A stretch of 64,000 nt of DNA, taken from Oscillatoria sp. FACHB-1407. GTDB taxonomy: Bacteria; Cyanobacteriota; Cyanobacteriia; Elainellales; Elainellaceae. Below the pieces are notes generated by a model that had not been told where the DNA came from, made no database searches, and saw only the letters and a program-made list of their open reading frames with translations. A program made the position numbers and the translations under genes. This document shows positions 53,737 to 62,303 of the stretch, piece after piece (position 1 is the stretch's first letter; every line of letters begins with the position of its first letter). The stretch covers positions 1 to 64,000 of the forward strand of contig NZ_JACJSA010000010.1 of assembly GCF_014697545.1 (NCBI RefSeq). Reading direction: 5' to 3'.

Positions 53737-54291
53737 ATGGTTACTCCTGTCCTTTCCTCAACTGCTCTACTCACAGTGCTGCTGGCGATCGGGTTGATGT
53801 TTTTTATTCGGGCATCAACCAAAGACCGCATTCAAGTCAGCAAACTCGTCAGTGATCAGCCGGAAACGTCATTGCTAGAGCAGTTAGAACGTTATTTCAA
53901 AGAAAGAGCCTACCGAATTGCAGCAGTTGATGCAGCGCAAAATCAGATCACATTTGAAGGTCTGGTGCGCCCCAGTGTGTTTCTGGCGATTTTTTTAACC
54001 GTGTTAGCGGCGATCGGTATCCTTTGTTTGTCCCTGGTGCTGTCGTTTTTAGTGCCCGGTGGTGGCAATTGGTTTCTCCTGTTGGTGCTGCTTGCTCCAG
54101 CCGCAGGGGTGTTTTATTGGAAAAAGTCGGCTCGTCCAGAGCAAGTTCGTCTGCAAGTTGAAACCATTCAAAATCTATCTCCGACTGGAGCGATGCAAAG
54201 TGCGTCTCAACGGCTGATCACTGTCATTGGTCATCGCGATGAACTCGCAGAGCTTGAGCAGTCTCTAAAGTTACAACCATTGGATGAGTGA
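53737..54291 (+). CDS. Cofactor assembly of complex C subunit B (CCB2/CCB4-like)
   Basis: A 184-residue membrane protein of the CCB2/CCB4 family (DUF2930), needed to attach heme c-n to cytochrome b6 of the b6f complex. N-terminal helix (LLTVLLAIGLMFFI), RASTKDRIQVSKLVSDQPETSLLEQLERYFKERAYRIAAVD (in parts), then two helices (SVFLAIFLTVLAAIGILCLSLVLSFLV, WFLLLVLLAPAAGVFYW). Start ATG at 53737 (MVTPVLSST) is chosen as homologues begin there; an upstream frame to 53677 is less likely. Confidence 0.82.
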   Translation: MVTPVLSSTALLTVLLAIGLMFFIRASTKDRIQVSKLVSDQPETSLLEQLERYFKERAYRIAAVDAAQNQITFEGLVRPSVFLAIFLTVLAAIGILCLSLVLSFLVPGGGNWFLLLVLLAPAAGVFYWKKSARPEQVRLQVETIQNLSPTGAMQSASQRLITVIGHRDELAELEQSLKLQPLDE

Positions 54292-54329
54292 CCGCTTGAC
54301 TCATCCTCCCCAAAAGATGCGAATTCAAA

Positions 54330-54875
54330 ATGGCTTACCTATGTGACTTGGGAAGTGGACATTTACTCCACGTAGACTGTCAGGGTACAGACACACTGAT
54401 CACCCTTAGCCGCAATAGCATTGGGCAGCAACAGAGCCAAAGTAGCCACATTGTTACAGGCCCTTGGACAGCCCCTCCTACCCTGTTTCAAACTCCGGTG
54501 GGCTTCGTGCTGCGAGTGGAATCATCTCAAGGACAAACCTTTATTGCCTTACAAGGAACACAGTTGCAGGTATTGGCTAAACCACCTGTATTAACATCCG
54601 CTGAAATTTTGCCCCTACAACGAACTGAGGGGGCTCCCGCCAACCCGATGCCGCCCATGCAACCCATGCAACCCATGCAGCCTATGCAACCGTTACGAAT
54701 GGGTGATATGGAAATGCAGATGAACCCGATGCAAATGCGGATGGGCAATATGGAATTGAAAATGGGGGAACCGTCTCAACCGGCAACGGGAAAACGCTTT
54801 TGTCCTCAGTGCGGCAGTGCGTTGAAAGTGGGCGATCGCTTTTGTTCCTCCTGCGGTCAAGCACTAGGAGAGTAG
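54330..54875 (+). CDS. Zinc-ribbon protein with Met/Gln/Pro repeats
   Basis: A 181-residue protein. Residues 1-100 are a beta-rich domain (HLLHVDCQGTDTLITLSRN, GFVLRVESSQGQTFIALQG). Residues about 107-146 are low-complexity: MQPMQPMQPMQP followed by repeats of Met-Gln-Met and Arg-Met-Gly-Asn-Met-Glu. The C-terminus is a zinc ribbon, CPQCGSALKVGDRFCSSCGQ. The Met-rich linker is unusual; metal (Cu/Ag) binding or a flexible spacer is possible. Function unknown. It is 38 nt after the CCB gene, so probably co-transcribed. Confidence 0.78.
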   Translation: MAYLCDLGSGHLLHVDCQGTDTLITLSRNSIGQQQSQSSHIVTGPWTAPPTLFQTPVGFVLRVESSQGQTFIALQGTQLQVLAKPPVLTSAEILPLQRTEGAPANPMPPMQPMQPMQPMQPLRMGDMEMQMNPMQMRMGNMELKMGEPSQPATGKRFCPQCGSALKVGDRFCSSCGQALGE

Positions 54876-54931
54876 GGAGTCGAGAATAGAGCATGAGGAG
54901 TAGGGAAGTACTCTATCACCCTATCCCCCTT

Positions 54932-55519
54932 TCACTCCTTTACTGCTACACTTTTGTCCCTATTTTGCAAATCCAGAGCATGTTTCAGGCTCAACACGTC
55001 GTGGTGCCAGGTGGGTAGAACCAGGGTCATGATGATCTCTTCGATGCTGTTGACCAGACCCAGCCCGATCGCCAACCACAACCAGACTCCTTGACCAAAC
55101 CCAAATAGGGCGATCGCTGCGACAAATAACCCCAGTCCCCAGGCTTTGGCGGTGTAGGTGTGATAGCTAGGGGCTTTGCCATACTTCACAACACAAAAGG
55201 CATACAGGGTGACTTGTGCCACCAGCAAGGCGATCAGGGGTAGACGAAAGGCGATGACGACCTCCGGATAAACCAACCAGGCACTCGCCGCTACACAGGT
55301 GTAAAGGCAGACATCTGCCCAACCGTCAGCCTGACGCAGTTGAGCCGTGCTCACCTTTAATCGTCGGGCAATGATGCCATCAAAAATGTCAGACAATACG
55401 GCAATCACATATCCAGCAATAAACCAGCCCGTAACCTGACGATCGCTCGCATCCCAGAGAAGCAGAGGGGCGATCGCAAACCGCAGCATAACTAACCCAG
55501 CGGGAATAAAACGAGTCAT
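54932..55519 (-). CDS. CDP-alcohol phosphatidyltransferase family protein
   Basis: A 195-residue membrane enzyme with about six helices. The CDP-alcohol motif is SDIFDGIIARRLKVSTAQLRQADGWAD, i.e. DxxDGxxAR-(8)-L-xxx-DxxxD; the normally invariant Gly before the last pair of Asp is Leu here. It transfers a phosphoalcohol to CDP-diacylglycerol or uses a CDP-alcohol in phospholipid synthesis; the exact substrate (phosphatidylglycerol phosphate, cardiolipin or other) cannot be told. It is convergent with the zinc-ribbon gene. Confidence 0.82.
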   Translation of the reverse strand: MTRFIPAGLVMLRFAIAPLLLWDASDRQVTGWFIAGYVIAVLSDIFDGIIARRLKVSTAQLRQADGWADVCLYTCVAASAWLVYPEVVIAFRLPLIALLVAQVTLYAFCVVKYGKAPSYHTYTAKAWGLGLFVAAIALFGFGQGVWLWLAIGLGLVNSIEEIIMTLVLPTWHHDVLSLKHALDLQNRDKSVAVKE

Positions 55520-55589
55520 TTAGCGAAAATCTGAAGAGCTGTATACAATCATTTACAATCATTAAAGTTAGCTTTAGCGGAGCCTGCCC

Positions 55590-55976
55590 ATGTTCAGCGA
55601 CTTCCTGACCTTTGTCATCCATGTCGATGCCACAACCCTGGCGGGAATCGCCCTCTGGTCACTGGCTCTCTATCTTGGCTTTTTTCCCGTTAGTGAGTGG
55701 GTGATGGAGCAACTCAACCGCTGGTTCAACTTTGCAGAACGGTTTCTCTACACCTCATCCGAAGAATTTGAGCGCACCCGAAAAGCGAGGGAATCCCTAA
55801 ATGCCTTCTATGCCTCATTGCTAAGCATCGTACCGTTTCTTTTTGTAGGTTGGCTGTTTTATTACGGCATTGAAGTTAGCTTAGGGCGCAGTTGGTCAAT
55901 TAGCCTGGGCATTGTTATGAGCATCGGGGCAGGTGTTTATGAACTGGGTCGTCGGGATGGCCAGGCATCAGAGTAG
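55590..55976 (+). CDS. Hypothetical membrane protein
   Basis: A 128-residue protein with about three hydrophobic segments (about 15-35, 78-95, 103-120) and a charged amphipathic stretch with ERTRKARESLNAFYASLL between. No family recognised. It lies 70 nt from the divergent CDP-alcohol transferase gene and 88 nt before tatA on the same strand. A ribosome-binding-like GCGGAG precedes the ATG. Confidence 0.6.
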   Translation: MFSDFLTFVIHVDATTLAGIALWSLALYLGFFPVSEWVMEQLNRWFNFAERFLYTSSEEFERTRKARESLNAFYASLLSIVPFLFVGWLFYYGIEVSLGRSWSISLGIVMSIGAGVYELGRRDGQASE

Positions 55977-56064
55977 GATAAGAGGTACACATCGTGTTTT
56001 GGCAGGCAAAGAAACAGCCAAAATGTGACTTTAGAACGACTGATTTGATTCACAGGAGACTCCC

Positions 56065-56244
56065 ATGTTTGGCTTAGGTTGGCCCGAAGTAAGCATCATC
56101 GTAATTGTGGCGTTGATTATTTTCGGACCTAAAAAAATCCCGGAACTGGGCAGTGCGCTTGGCAAAACCCTGCGAGGCTTTAAAGAAGAAATGAGCAACC
56201 CCACAGAAGATGCCGATGAACAGGACATCGATCGTCAAGGCTGA
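56065..56244 (+). CDS. tatA: Twin-arginine translocase subunit TatA/TatE
   Basis: A 59-residue Tat pore-forming subunit: one N-terminal helix (WPEVSIIVIVALIIFGP) with the FGPKKIPELG hinge, an amphipathic helix (SALGKTLRGFKEEM) and an acidic tail. It exports folded proteins across the thylakoid and plasma membranes. The Shine-Dalgarno AGGAG is 8 nt before the ATG. TatA versus TatB cannot be fully separated, but the short length favours TatA/E. It is convergent with apcC. Confidence 0.93.
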   Translation: MFGLGWPEVSIIVIVALIIFGPKKIPELGSALGKTLRGFKEEMSNPTEDADEQDIDRQG

Positions 56245-56340
56245 TTCAGGAATTTTGGTAGGGGCGCAAGGTGTTTTGCCCTCACAAAATTTTTCTTTAA
56301 GAAACTATATTGACAATTGAATTAGGACATTGGATGCGAG

Positions 56341-56360
56341 AGACGCGATTAATCGCGTCT
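56341..56360. terminator. Palindrome AGACGCGATT/AATCGCGTCT after tatA
   Basis: A perfect 20-nt palindrome about 97 nt after the tatA stop, followed by TTCCTG. It shares the GCGATTAATCGC core with 2799-2842 and 26180-26317. Probably the tatA terminator or a repeat remnant. Confidence 0.6.
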
Positions 56361-56412
56361 TTCCTGTTGAATACCCTACTCCAACTGAGATGGCTGTGAG
56401 TATAAAACCCAA

Positions 56413-56517
56413 AAGTCTTCCGGTCATTGGCTAAACATTGAAGGTTAGGCTGCGACACCAGAAGGGCGATCGTTACAGTCTAAAGTCCAACGTTCGTAGT
56501 CAAAAATCGGAAGACTT
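56413..56517. repeat. Spaced inverted repeat AAGTCTTCCG/CGGAAGACTT
   Basis: AAGTCTTCCG (56413-56422) and CGGAAGACTT (56508-56517) are perfect 10-bp inverted repeats with an 85-nt interval, lying just past the apcC stop on the minus strand. The whole gap 56245-56547 is otherwise empty. It may close a long hairpin ending apcABC transcripts. Confidence 0.5.
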
Positions 56518-56547
56518 ATGTTTTGTTGAAATATTTTTGGAAAAGGA

Positions 56548-56751
56548 TTAAAGCAAGCCAGTATTGGTGCCGGGTTTACCCGTTGCCAATTCAACTTTGA
56601 TAATCTTGCCACCCATTTTCATGATGCGTTGCTGTTCCCGAAACCAGTTGTCATATGGAACAAGCTTCGTGAAATAGGTGTTTTGCAATTCCCGCTGAGT
56701 CCGAATTCGGGTTTGGCTGGGAACGCAAGCCGTAACCTTGAAAAATCTCAT
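56548..56751 (-). CDS. apcC: Allophycocyanin core small linker (ApcC, Lc7.8)
   Basis: A 67-residue CpcD-like linker that caps allophycocyanin trimers at the ends of the phycobilisome core cylinders. MRFFKVTACVPSQTRIRTQRELQNTYFTKLVPYDNW (in parts) and IIKVELATGKPGTNTGL are near-invariant. It is the last gene of apcA-apcB-apcC, 257 nt downstream of apcB; the long gap suggests a processed or partly terminated transcript, as found for linker stoichiometry in other cyanobacteria (inference). Confidence 0.96.
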   Translation of the reverse strand: MRFFKVTACVPSQTRIRTQRELQNTYFTKLVPYDNWFREQQRIMKMGGKIIKVELATGKPGTNTGLL

Positions 56752-57008
56752 GGGTTTACTGCTCCTAACTAGACTAGAAAATACTTGAATCTAAAGAACC
56801 ACAAGAGAATTTCTGATTAATAGATTCGACTGATGGTTCAAAGCCTGGGAGTCGAGAATCAATCTTAGACAATCAAAACTAGATAATCTAGCTGCTGATT
56901 TCCTAAAACTCATTCCCAACTACCCAGACCTTAAAAAGAGTTTTGAGTGATTTGTTTTGAAAGTTGAGTTGACACCCAGGATTCAAAACTTACCACCTAA
57001 AGCTCAAA

Positions 57009-57494
57009 CTAGCTCAAACCGGAGCTGATGTAGTCTAGATAGACACCCATTTCCTTACCAGCGTCTGCACCAACCAAACTAGCCGTCACTTCTTTGATAG
57101 CTTGAATCGCTTGTACAGTTGCAGCAACGGGTACACCCAAAGAGTTGTAGGTTTCTTTCAAACCGTTGAGCACGCGCTCATCCAGGATGGAAGGATCGCC
57201 AGCCAACATGGCATAGGTGGCATAACGGAGGTAGTAGTCGAGGTCGCGGATGCAAGCTGCATAGCGACGAGTGGTGTACATGTTGCCACCGGGACGAGTG
57301 ATGTCGGAGTACAACAGGGACTTAGCAACCGCTTCTTTAACGATCGCGGAAGCATTTGCACTGATGGTGGTCGCTGCACGAACGCGCAGTTCACCAGTTT
57401 GGAAGTAAGCTTTGAGCTTTTCCAAAGAAGCCGTATCCAGGTATTTACCCTGAACGTCAGAAGAGTTGATAACAGCAGTAATTGCGTCTTGCAT
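57009..57494 (-). CDS. apcB: Allophycocyanin beta subunit
   Basis: 161 residues. Carries one phycocyanobilin on C81 ([12 protein letters not shown]); N71 (GGNMYTTRR) is the asparagine usually methylated. It pairs with ApcA to form the (alpha-beta)3 trimer of the phycobilisome core that passes energy to the photosystems. ATG preceded by AAGGA. It lies 114 nt after apcA. Confidence 0.98.
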   Translation of the reverse strand: MQDAITAVINSSDVQGKYLDTASLEKLKAYFQTGELRVRAATTISANASAIVKEAVAKSLLYSDITRPGGNMYTTRRYAACIRDLDYYLRYATYAMLAGDPSILDERVLNGLKETYNSLGVPVAATVQAIQAIKEVTASLVGADAGKEMGVYLDYISSGLS

Positions 57495-57608
57495 GATGGT
57501 TTGTTTCCTTAAGTCAAGTCATTATGCGTGGTTATGAAAGGCATGGAGGAAATTTGAGTATGAAGGGTTGAGCACTCTCAACTGGCTTCGATACGCGATT
57601 CTCTTGCC

Positions 57609-58094
57609 TTACTGCATAGCACCGATGACGTAGTCGAAGTAGGAGCCTGCTTCGGAAGCGTCTTCAGAAGACATCAAAGAGGTAGCTACGCTCTTCATGG
57701 CGCGAATCCCTTCTGCAACAGCAGGGATGGGAGTGCCCAAAGAGTTGTACATTTCACGCACGCCGACAATTCCGATCTCTTCGATAGGAGTAACGTCGCC
57801 AGCAACCACTCCATAAGTGATGAGACGCAGGTAGTAGTCCAAGTCACGCAAGCAAGTTGCGGTCATTTCTTCGCCGTATGCGTTTCCACCAGGAGAAACA
57901 ACGTCAGGACGCTTCTGGAACAGTTGGTCACCTGCTTGCTTGACGATCCGCTCACGAGAATCAGTCAAAACTTGAGCAATCCGCAGGCGGCGTTCGCCAG
58001 AGGTGACAAAGCTCTTAATCCGATCCAACTCACCGGGGCTGAGGTAACGTGCCTCAGCGTCGGCATTCACGATTGATTTCGTGACAATACTCAT
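57609..58094 (-). CDS. apcA: Allophycocyanin alpha subunit
   Basis: 161 residues. Phycocyanobilin is attached at C81 ([14 protein letters not shown]). [23 protein letters not shown] and [19 protein letters not shown] are typical. A strong Shine-Dalgarno GGAGGA lies 8 nt ahead. It heads the unit apcA-apcB-apcC. apcE, usually just upstream in many cyanobacteria, is not present here. A GTCGTT-GCTG-AACGAC hairpin (58148-58163) sits in the leader. Confidence 0.98.
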   Translation of the reverse strand: MSIVTKSIVNADAEARYLSPGELDRIKSFVTSGERRLRIAQVLTDSRERIVKQAGDQLFQKRPDVVSPGGNAYGEEMTATCLRDLDYYLRLITYGVVAGDVTPIEEIGIVGVREMYNSLGTPIPAVAEGIRAMKSVATSLMSSEDASEAGSYFDYVIGAMQ

Positions 58095-58735
58095 TGATGG
58101 ATTCCTCCGAAAAGAAAATGTAACCAGATGTGTTTAAACTGGCGTTCGTCGTTGCTGAACGACTAAACCTCTAACTTCAGCGGACTGATTAGGCAAAATG
58201 CTGATGCCAGTTAGAGAGCCATCTTAATTAATCTACCTTGAGTGGTTCCTCTTCGCGATCGCGTTATTGGAAACACACAAGTCTTAAGGCTCAGCTACCT
58301 TCCGCAAATATTCTGCGGCATTGCGTTCACATTCTGAGTTGCCTTTTAATACTTCTTAATGATTGCCCTCAGAATTTATCTATTCCTTGCACCCTATTCC
58401 CCACTCTCCACTCTCTAATTCCCTACTCTCACTCCCTATTTCCCACTCTCCCGATTTTTTTCTTCTGTCATCAACTGTCTACAAATCGCAAAGATCGTAG
58501 CGTTGGTTACACAGCGTTTTGGAAAGTGCCTCGTATGCTGCTGTTAATTGAGTCACAACAAATCCGTCACCAACCTTGACGGGATCGAGGCACCTATCCA
58601 GGTGCCTTTTCCGTCACTAGTCCCTTTTCTACCAAATGCGGGAGGGCGATCGCCCTGGATCTTCTCAACCCGCTAAGCACATTCTGCTGTAGATTTGGTA
58701 GTCTAGCTTAATGGGTCTTGGTGAAAGGTAGAGAC
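58095..58735. promoter_or_regulatory. Divergent promoter region of apcA and guaB3
   Basis: 641 nt. Contains the apcA leader with a GTCGTT/AACGAC hairpin (58148-58163), an AT-rich patch (TTAATTAATCTACC, 58224-58237) that could contain the minus-strand -10, and a pyrimidine-rich tract (58388-58450, CCCTATTCCCCACTCTCC-like). No gene is seen. Confidence 0.5.
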
Positions 58736-59899
58736 GTGGATATTCAAATTGGCAGGGGCAAAACCGCCCGCAGGGCATACGGTATCGATGAAATTGCGCT
58801 TGTCCCTGGACAGCGAACATTAGACCCAAAACTCGCTGATACGAGTTGGCGAATTGGTGGGATCGAGCGTGAAATTCCGATCATCGCCAGTGCGATGGAT
58901 GGCGTAGTGGATGTGGGAATGGCGATCGCGCTCTCTCAACTAGGGGCACTGGGTGTGCTGAATCTGGAAGGCATCCAAACTCGCTATGATGACCCCAACC
59001 CCATCCTTGATCGCATTGCGTCGGTTGATAAATCAGAGTTTGTGCCATTAATGCAACAACTCTATGCAGAACCGATCAAACCAGAGTTAATCGAAAAACG
59101 CATCCACGAAATTAAGGAAAAAGGCGGCATTGCGGCGGTTAGTGCGACTCCACTGGGAGCATCGCTCTATGGGTCAGCCGTGGCAAAAGCCGGAGCAGAT
59201 TTGTTCTTCATTCAGGCAACGGTCGTTTCCACCGCACATTTGTCGCCAGAATCAGTCACTCCGCTGGATCTGGCTGAGTTTTGTCAAAACATGCCCATGC
59301 CTGTGGTGCTGGGCAACTGCGTCACCTACGAAGTCACACTCAACCTGATGAAGGCAGGTGCAGCAGCTGTGCTGGTGGGCATTGGACCCGGGGCTGCCTG
59401 CACTTCCCGTGGAGTATTGGGTGTTGGCATACCGCAAGCCACAGCCGTAGCAGACTGTGCTGCTGCACGAGACGACTATTACCGCGAGACGGGTAACTAC
59501 GTTCCAGTGATTGCAGATGGAGGCTTGATTACAGGTGGCGACATCTGTAAGTGCATTGCCTGCGGTGCAGATGGTGTGATGATTGGTTCTCCCTTTGCCC
59601 GCGCTGCTGAGGCTCCTGGACGTGGCTACCACTGGGGTATGGCGACTCCAAGCCCAGTGTTGCCTCGTGGCACTCGCATTCGCGTAGGCACCACTGGCAC
59701 ATTGAAACAAATCTTGCGCGGACCTGCTCAACTCGATGACGGCACCCACAACTTGTTGGGAGCCCTGCAAACCAGTATGGGAACACTGGGAGCGAAAAAT
59801 ATCCGCGAAATGCAACAGGTGGAAGTGGTGATTGCACCATCGCTGTTGACCGAAGGTAAGGTTTACCAAAAAGCCCAACAACTGGGCATGGGTAAATAG
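58736..59899 (+). CDS. guaB3: GuaB3 family IMP dehydrogenase-related protein
   Basis: 387 residues; TIM-barrel IMPDH without the CBS (Bateman) insert. [59 protein letters not shown] (active-site Cys in GPGAACTSR) and [30 protein letters not shown] are the IMP and catalytic regions. It is the actinobacterial/cyanobacterial GuaB3 type, shown to oxidise IMP in a cyanobacterium. The start is GTG at 58736 ([13 protein letters not shown]), with a GGTAGAG ribosome-binding site; a TTG at 58718 is less likely. Confidence 0.93.
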   Translation: MDIQIGRGKTARRAYGIDEIALVPGQRTLDPKLADTSWRIGGIEREIPIIASAMDGVVDVGMAIALSQLGALGVLNLEGIQTRYDDPNPILDRIASVDKSEFVPLMQQLYAEPIKPELIEKRIHEIKEKGGIAAVSATPLGASLYGSAVAKAGADLFFIQATVVSTAHLSPESVTPLDLAEFCQNMPMPVVLGNCVTYEVTLNLMKAGAAAVLVGIGPGAACTSRGVLGVGIPQATAVADCAAARDDYYRETGNYVPVIADGGLITGGDICKCIACGADGVMIGSPFARAAEAPGRGYHWGMATPSPVLPRGTRIRVGTTGTLKQILRGPAQLDDGTHNLLGALQTSMGTLGAKNIREMQQVEVVIAPSLLTEGKVYQKAQQLGMGK

Positions 59900-60307
59900 C
59901 GATCGCCCCAGAAACACACTTCATCGTCTAGCAAAAATCAGTCATTAGGCAAAAAAATTAGTATCTTGATCCGGTTGTCAAGTTAAAGACTAATAACTTT
60001 TTTGCTCCCAATTGCCGATTTTGCTGGAAAAACCATAACTGTCACTTACAATAGGAGATAGCGGAGACGAATGTTTCCGTTCACTCCTCACACCACACTC
60101 CGCCTGGACTATTACGTTCAGGCGGTTCCTATTTTAAAGAGACTTTCTCAGGTGAGTTTTACCTTCACTTATCGGCTCTCATCCCTCGAAATGTATCTAT
60201 GCACCTTCCCGGCATTTATGTCTGATTGTGTAGAACATATAGCCGAGAGTCTTCATATTCGTTATGGTAAAATTTCTGTAGATAACATAGGCTAAGGGTT
60301 TTCAGGC
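59900..60307. other. Leader region of thioredoxin gene
   Basis: 408 nt without a convincing gene. A 74-codon frame from 60071 exists but has no recognisable features and ends next to the thioredoxin start; it is treated as non-coding. No terminator with a clear T-run was found after guaB3. Confidence 0.4.
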
Positions 60308-60631
60308 ATGTCAGCAGCCGCACAAGTAACAGATTCTACCTTTAAACAAGAGGTACTTGAAAGCGAAGTTCCCGTCCTCGTGGACTTTTGGGCTCCTTGG
60401 TGTGGTCCCTGTCGTATGGTTGCGCCTGTGGTTGATGAAATCGCTGAGCAATACAACGGTCAGGTCAAAGTTGTTAAAGTCAACACCGATGAAAATCCTA
60501 GTGTTGCCAGCCAGTATGGTATTCGCAGCATCCCAACACTGATGATTTTCAAGGGAGGACAGCGAGTCGATATGGTGGTCGGCGCGGTTCCAAAGACGAC
60601 CCTTGCAAGCACTCTCGAAAAGCACCTGTAA
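60308..60631 (+). CDS. trxA: Thioredoxin (TrxA-type)
   Basis: A 107-residue disulfide reductase with active site WCGPC ([16 protein letters not shown]), cis-Pro loop [14 protein letters not shown] and a C-terminal [12 protein letters not shown] helix. It is an m-type/typical cyanobacterial TrxA, reducing target proteins with electrons from ferredoxin- or NADPH-thioredoxin reductase. GGGAG-CGGT-CTCCC (60641-60654) follows the stop but lacks a T-run. Confidence 0.97.
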   Translation: MSAAAQVTDSTFKQEVLESEVPVLVDFWAPWCGPCRMVAPVVDEIAEQYNGQVKVVKVNTDENPSVASQYGIRSIPTLMIFKGGQRVDMVVGAVPKTTLASTLEKHL

Positions 60632-60854
60632 GTTAGCAACGGGAGCGGTCTCCCACGGGAGAAACTGCTTGTACCGGGCTTTATTGAGTTAGGTGCAGCG
60701 TTGTAGAACGTTTGTAAGTTTTGTCTTATAGACAAGTGGTTTTCATTGCCATAATCCTCAAGTGGGGCGATCGCTGGATTAATTGCTGGCTCTCCTGTTT
60801 GGGGATTTTTTGCAGCGACTGAATATAGGACACCTTCGTCACGGGGTGGTGTAG

Positions 60855-61125
60855 CCGTAACCCCATTTGATAGGGTGGAGGCGAGTCAGAACGCTCTCCC
60901 AGCATCAGAATTTGAGCATTGCCTCTGTTCTAACGTCAGTTCGGTTTAAGAGCCCAGCGAATGAATTCGCGGCTACTAGAGCGAAGCCCACCGACGCGGA
61001 CTCCGGAAAATGCAGAATTTGACGAACTGACGCAGGTCGGTTTTGCTCCCATAGCGGCGGTTAAAACCGCCGCAATCCTTATCCCGAATTCACGTTGTCC
61101 TAAGCTTGCTGACCAGACCTATATC
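60855..61125. repeat. Palindromic repeat, split by MITE copy C
   Basis: Left half 60855-60931 (CCGTAACCCCATTTGATAGGG...GAGTCAGAACGC...GCCTCTGTTCT) and right half 61097-61125 (GTCCTAAGCTTGCTGACC) together correspond to the uninterrupted copy at 35987-36088. The 165-bp element C lies exactly between. The remaining 60632-60854 and 61126-61235 have no gene. Confidence 0.7.
60932..61096 (+). mobile_element. MITE-like element copy C, 165 bp
   Basis: Left end AACGTCAGTTCGGTTTAAG, right end CTTATCCCGAATTCACGTT: inverted repeats matching at 15 of 19 positions. Flanked by GTTCT (60927-60931) and GTCCT (61097-61101), near-identical 5-bp repeats; the uninterrupted host repeat has GTCGT there. Internal palindrome GGCGGTTAAAACCGCC. 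No coding capacity. Confidence 0.85.
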
Positions 61126-61235
61126 TGGCGAGTAAATCCTGCAAACCTCTGAAGGTTCTGACCTAAATCACATCCGCCAACAAAATCTCTGTTGAAAAAT
61201 AGCTAAAATAGAGTGCTGCCAGTATAGAGACGCTC

Positions 61236-62303
61236 ATGGCTATATCTCCTCTGCCCCGTCCTCTTGCATCGCTTCAAGAAGAGGTCGTCGAACTCATCAG
61301 TCAATTACCTTCCATCAAACATGGCACACTGATTCAACAAGCTCTAACGACGCTGATACGGATGGCAGAGGTCGAGGCGGATCGACTCGATTGGAAAATC
61401 CTGAATGCCTCGTTACAAGACATGGAACGGGCATTTCGGACGTTTTATCCCTACCGTCATATCCGTAAGATCAGCATCTTTGGCTCAGCCCGAATGCAAC
61501 CCGATAGTCCTGAGTATCAGATGGCACTCGACTTTGCTCGTTGTGTAACCGCTCAGGGGTTTATGGTGATCACCGGAGGCGGTCCCGGCATTATGCAGGC
61601 GGGTAATGAGGGAGCAGGAGCGGACAAATCCTTTGGCTTAAATATTCAACTGCCTTTTGAGCAAGGGTCAAATCCGTTTATTGAAGGCGATCCAAAGCTT
61701 GTCAACTTCAAATATTTCTTCACTCGCAAACTATTTTTCTTGAAGGAAAGTGATGCTCTGGCGTTGTTTCCAGGTGGATTTGGGACTCAAGACGAAGCAT
61801 TTGAATGTTTGACCTTAATGCAAACTGGTAAGGCAGGCATTGTGCCCTTAGTCTTGATTGACTCTCCAGGGGGTGATTATTGGCGTGGGTGGGATGCCTA
61901 CGTTCAGGGGCATTTGTTGCAACAGGGATTGATTAGCCCCGGCGACTTAAATCTTTACACCATCACCGATCAACTGGATGTTGCCTGTGAAGCAATCTCT
62001 AGCTTCTATCGGGTTTATCACTCCAGTCGTTATGTCGGCGATCGATTAGTGATTCGCCTCAACTTTGAGTTATCTGATGAGGACGTTGAGGATCTCAATC
62101 AGAACTTTAGCGATATTTTGATCAAAGGGCGCATTGAGAAAAGTCCGGCATTACCGCAGGAGCAGGAATCTGAAATTGCTACACTCCCCCGGTTGGTGAT
62201 GCATTTCAACCAACGCGACCTGGGACGGTTATATCAGATGATTCGGCTGATCAACCAATTCGGTGCAGGCGCACCAGAGGCAACTCATCCAGAGCAGAAA
62301 TAA
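61236..62303 (+). CDS. LOG family protein (TIGR00730/lysine decarboxylase-like)
   Basis: 355 residues, longer than typical LOG proteins (about 200). Rossmann core: ISIFGSARMQPDSPEYQMALDFARCVTAQGFMVITGGGPGIMQAGNEGAG (in parts) and LALFPGGFGTQDEAFECLTLMQ, matching GGGxGxM and PGGxGTxxE motifs. LOG enzymes cleave cytokinin/nucleotide N-glycosidic bonds (phosphoribohydrolase) despite the old decarboxylase name. The N-terminal 70 and C-terminal 100 residues are extra helical parts of a longer, cyanobacterial type. Single gene. Confidence 0.88.
   Translation: MAISPLPRPLASLQEEVVELISQLPSIKHGTLIQQALTTLIRMAEVEADRLDWKILNASLQDMERAFRTFYPYRHIRKISIFGSARMQPDSPEYQMALDFARCVTAQGFMVITGGGPGIMQAGNEGAGADKSFGLNIQLPFEQGSNPFIEGDPKLVNFKYFFTRKLFFLKESDALALFPGGFGTQDEAFECLTLMQTGKAGIVPLVLIDSPGGDYWRGWDAYVQGHLLQQGLISPGDLNLYTITDQLDVACEAISSFYRVYHSSRYVGDRLVIRLNFELSDEDVEDLNQNFSDILIKGRIEKSPALPQEQESEIATLPRLVMHFNQRDLGRLYQMIRLINQFGAGAPEATHPEQK

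Noticed and set aside
54876-54931. Terminator between zinc-ribbon and CDP-alcohol transferase genes
   Set aside because: Only a 5-bp stem (GAGTA/TACTC) is visible, too weak to call.
60071-60295. Small gene upstream of trxA (74 codons)
   Set aside because: No recognisable domain, no ribosome-binding site of note, lies in the trxA leader.
60641-60654. Terminator after trxA
   Set aside because: GGGAG/CTCCC stem without a T-run; left as a note only.
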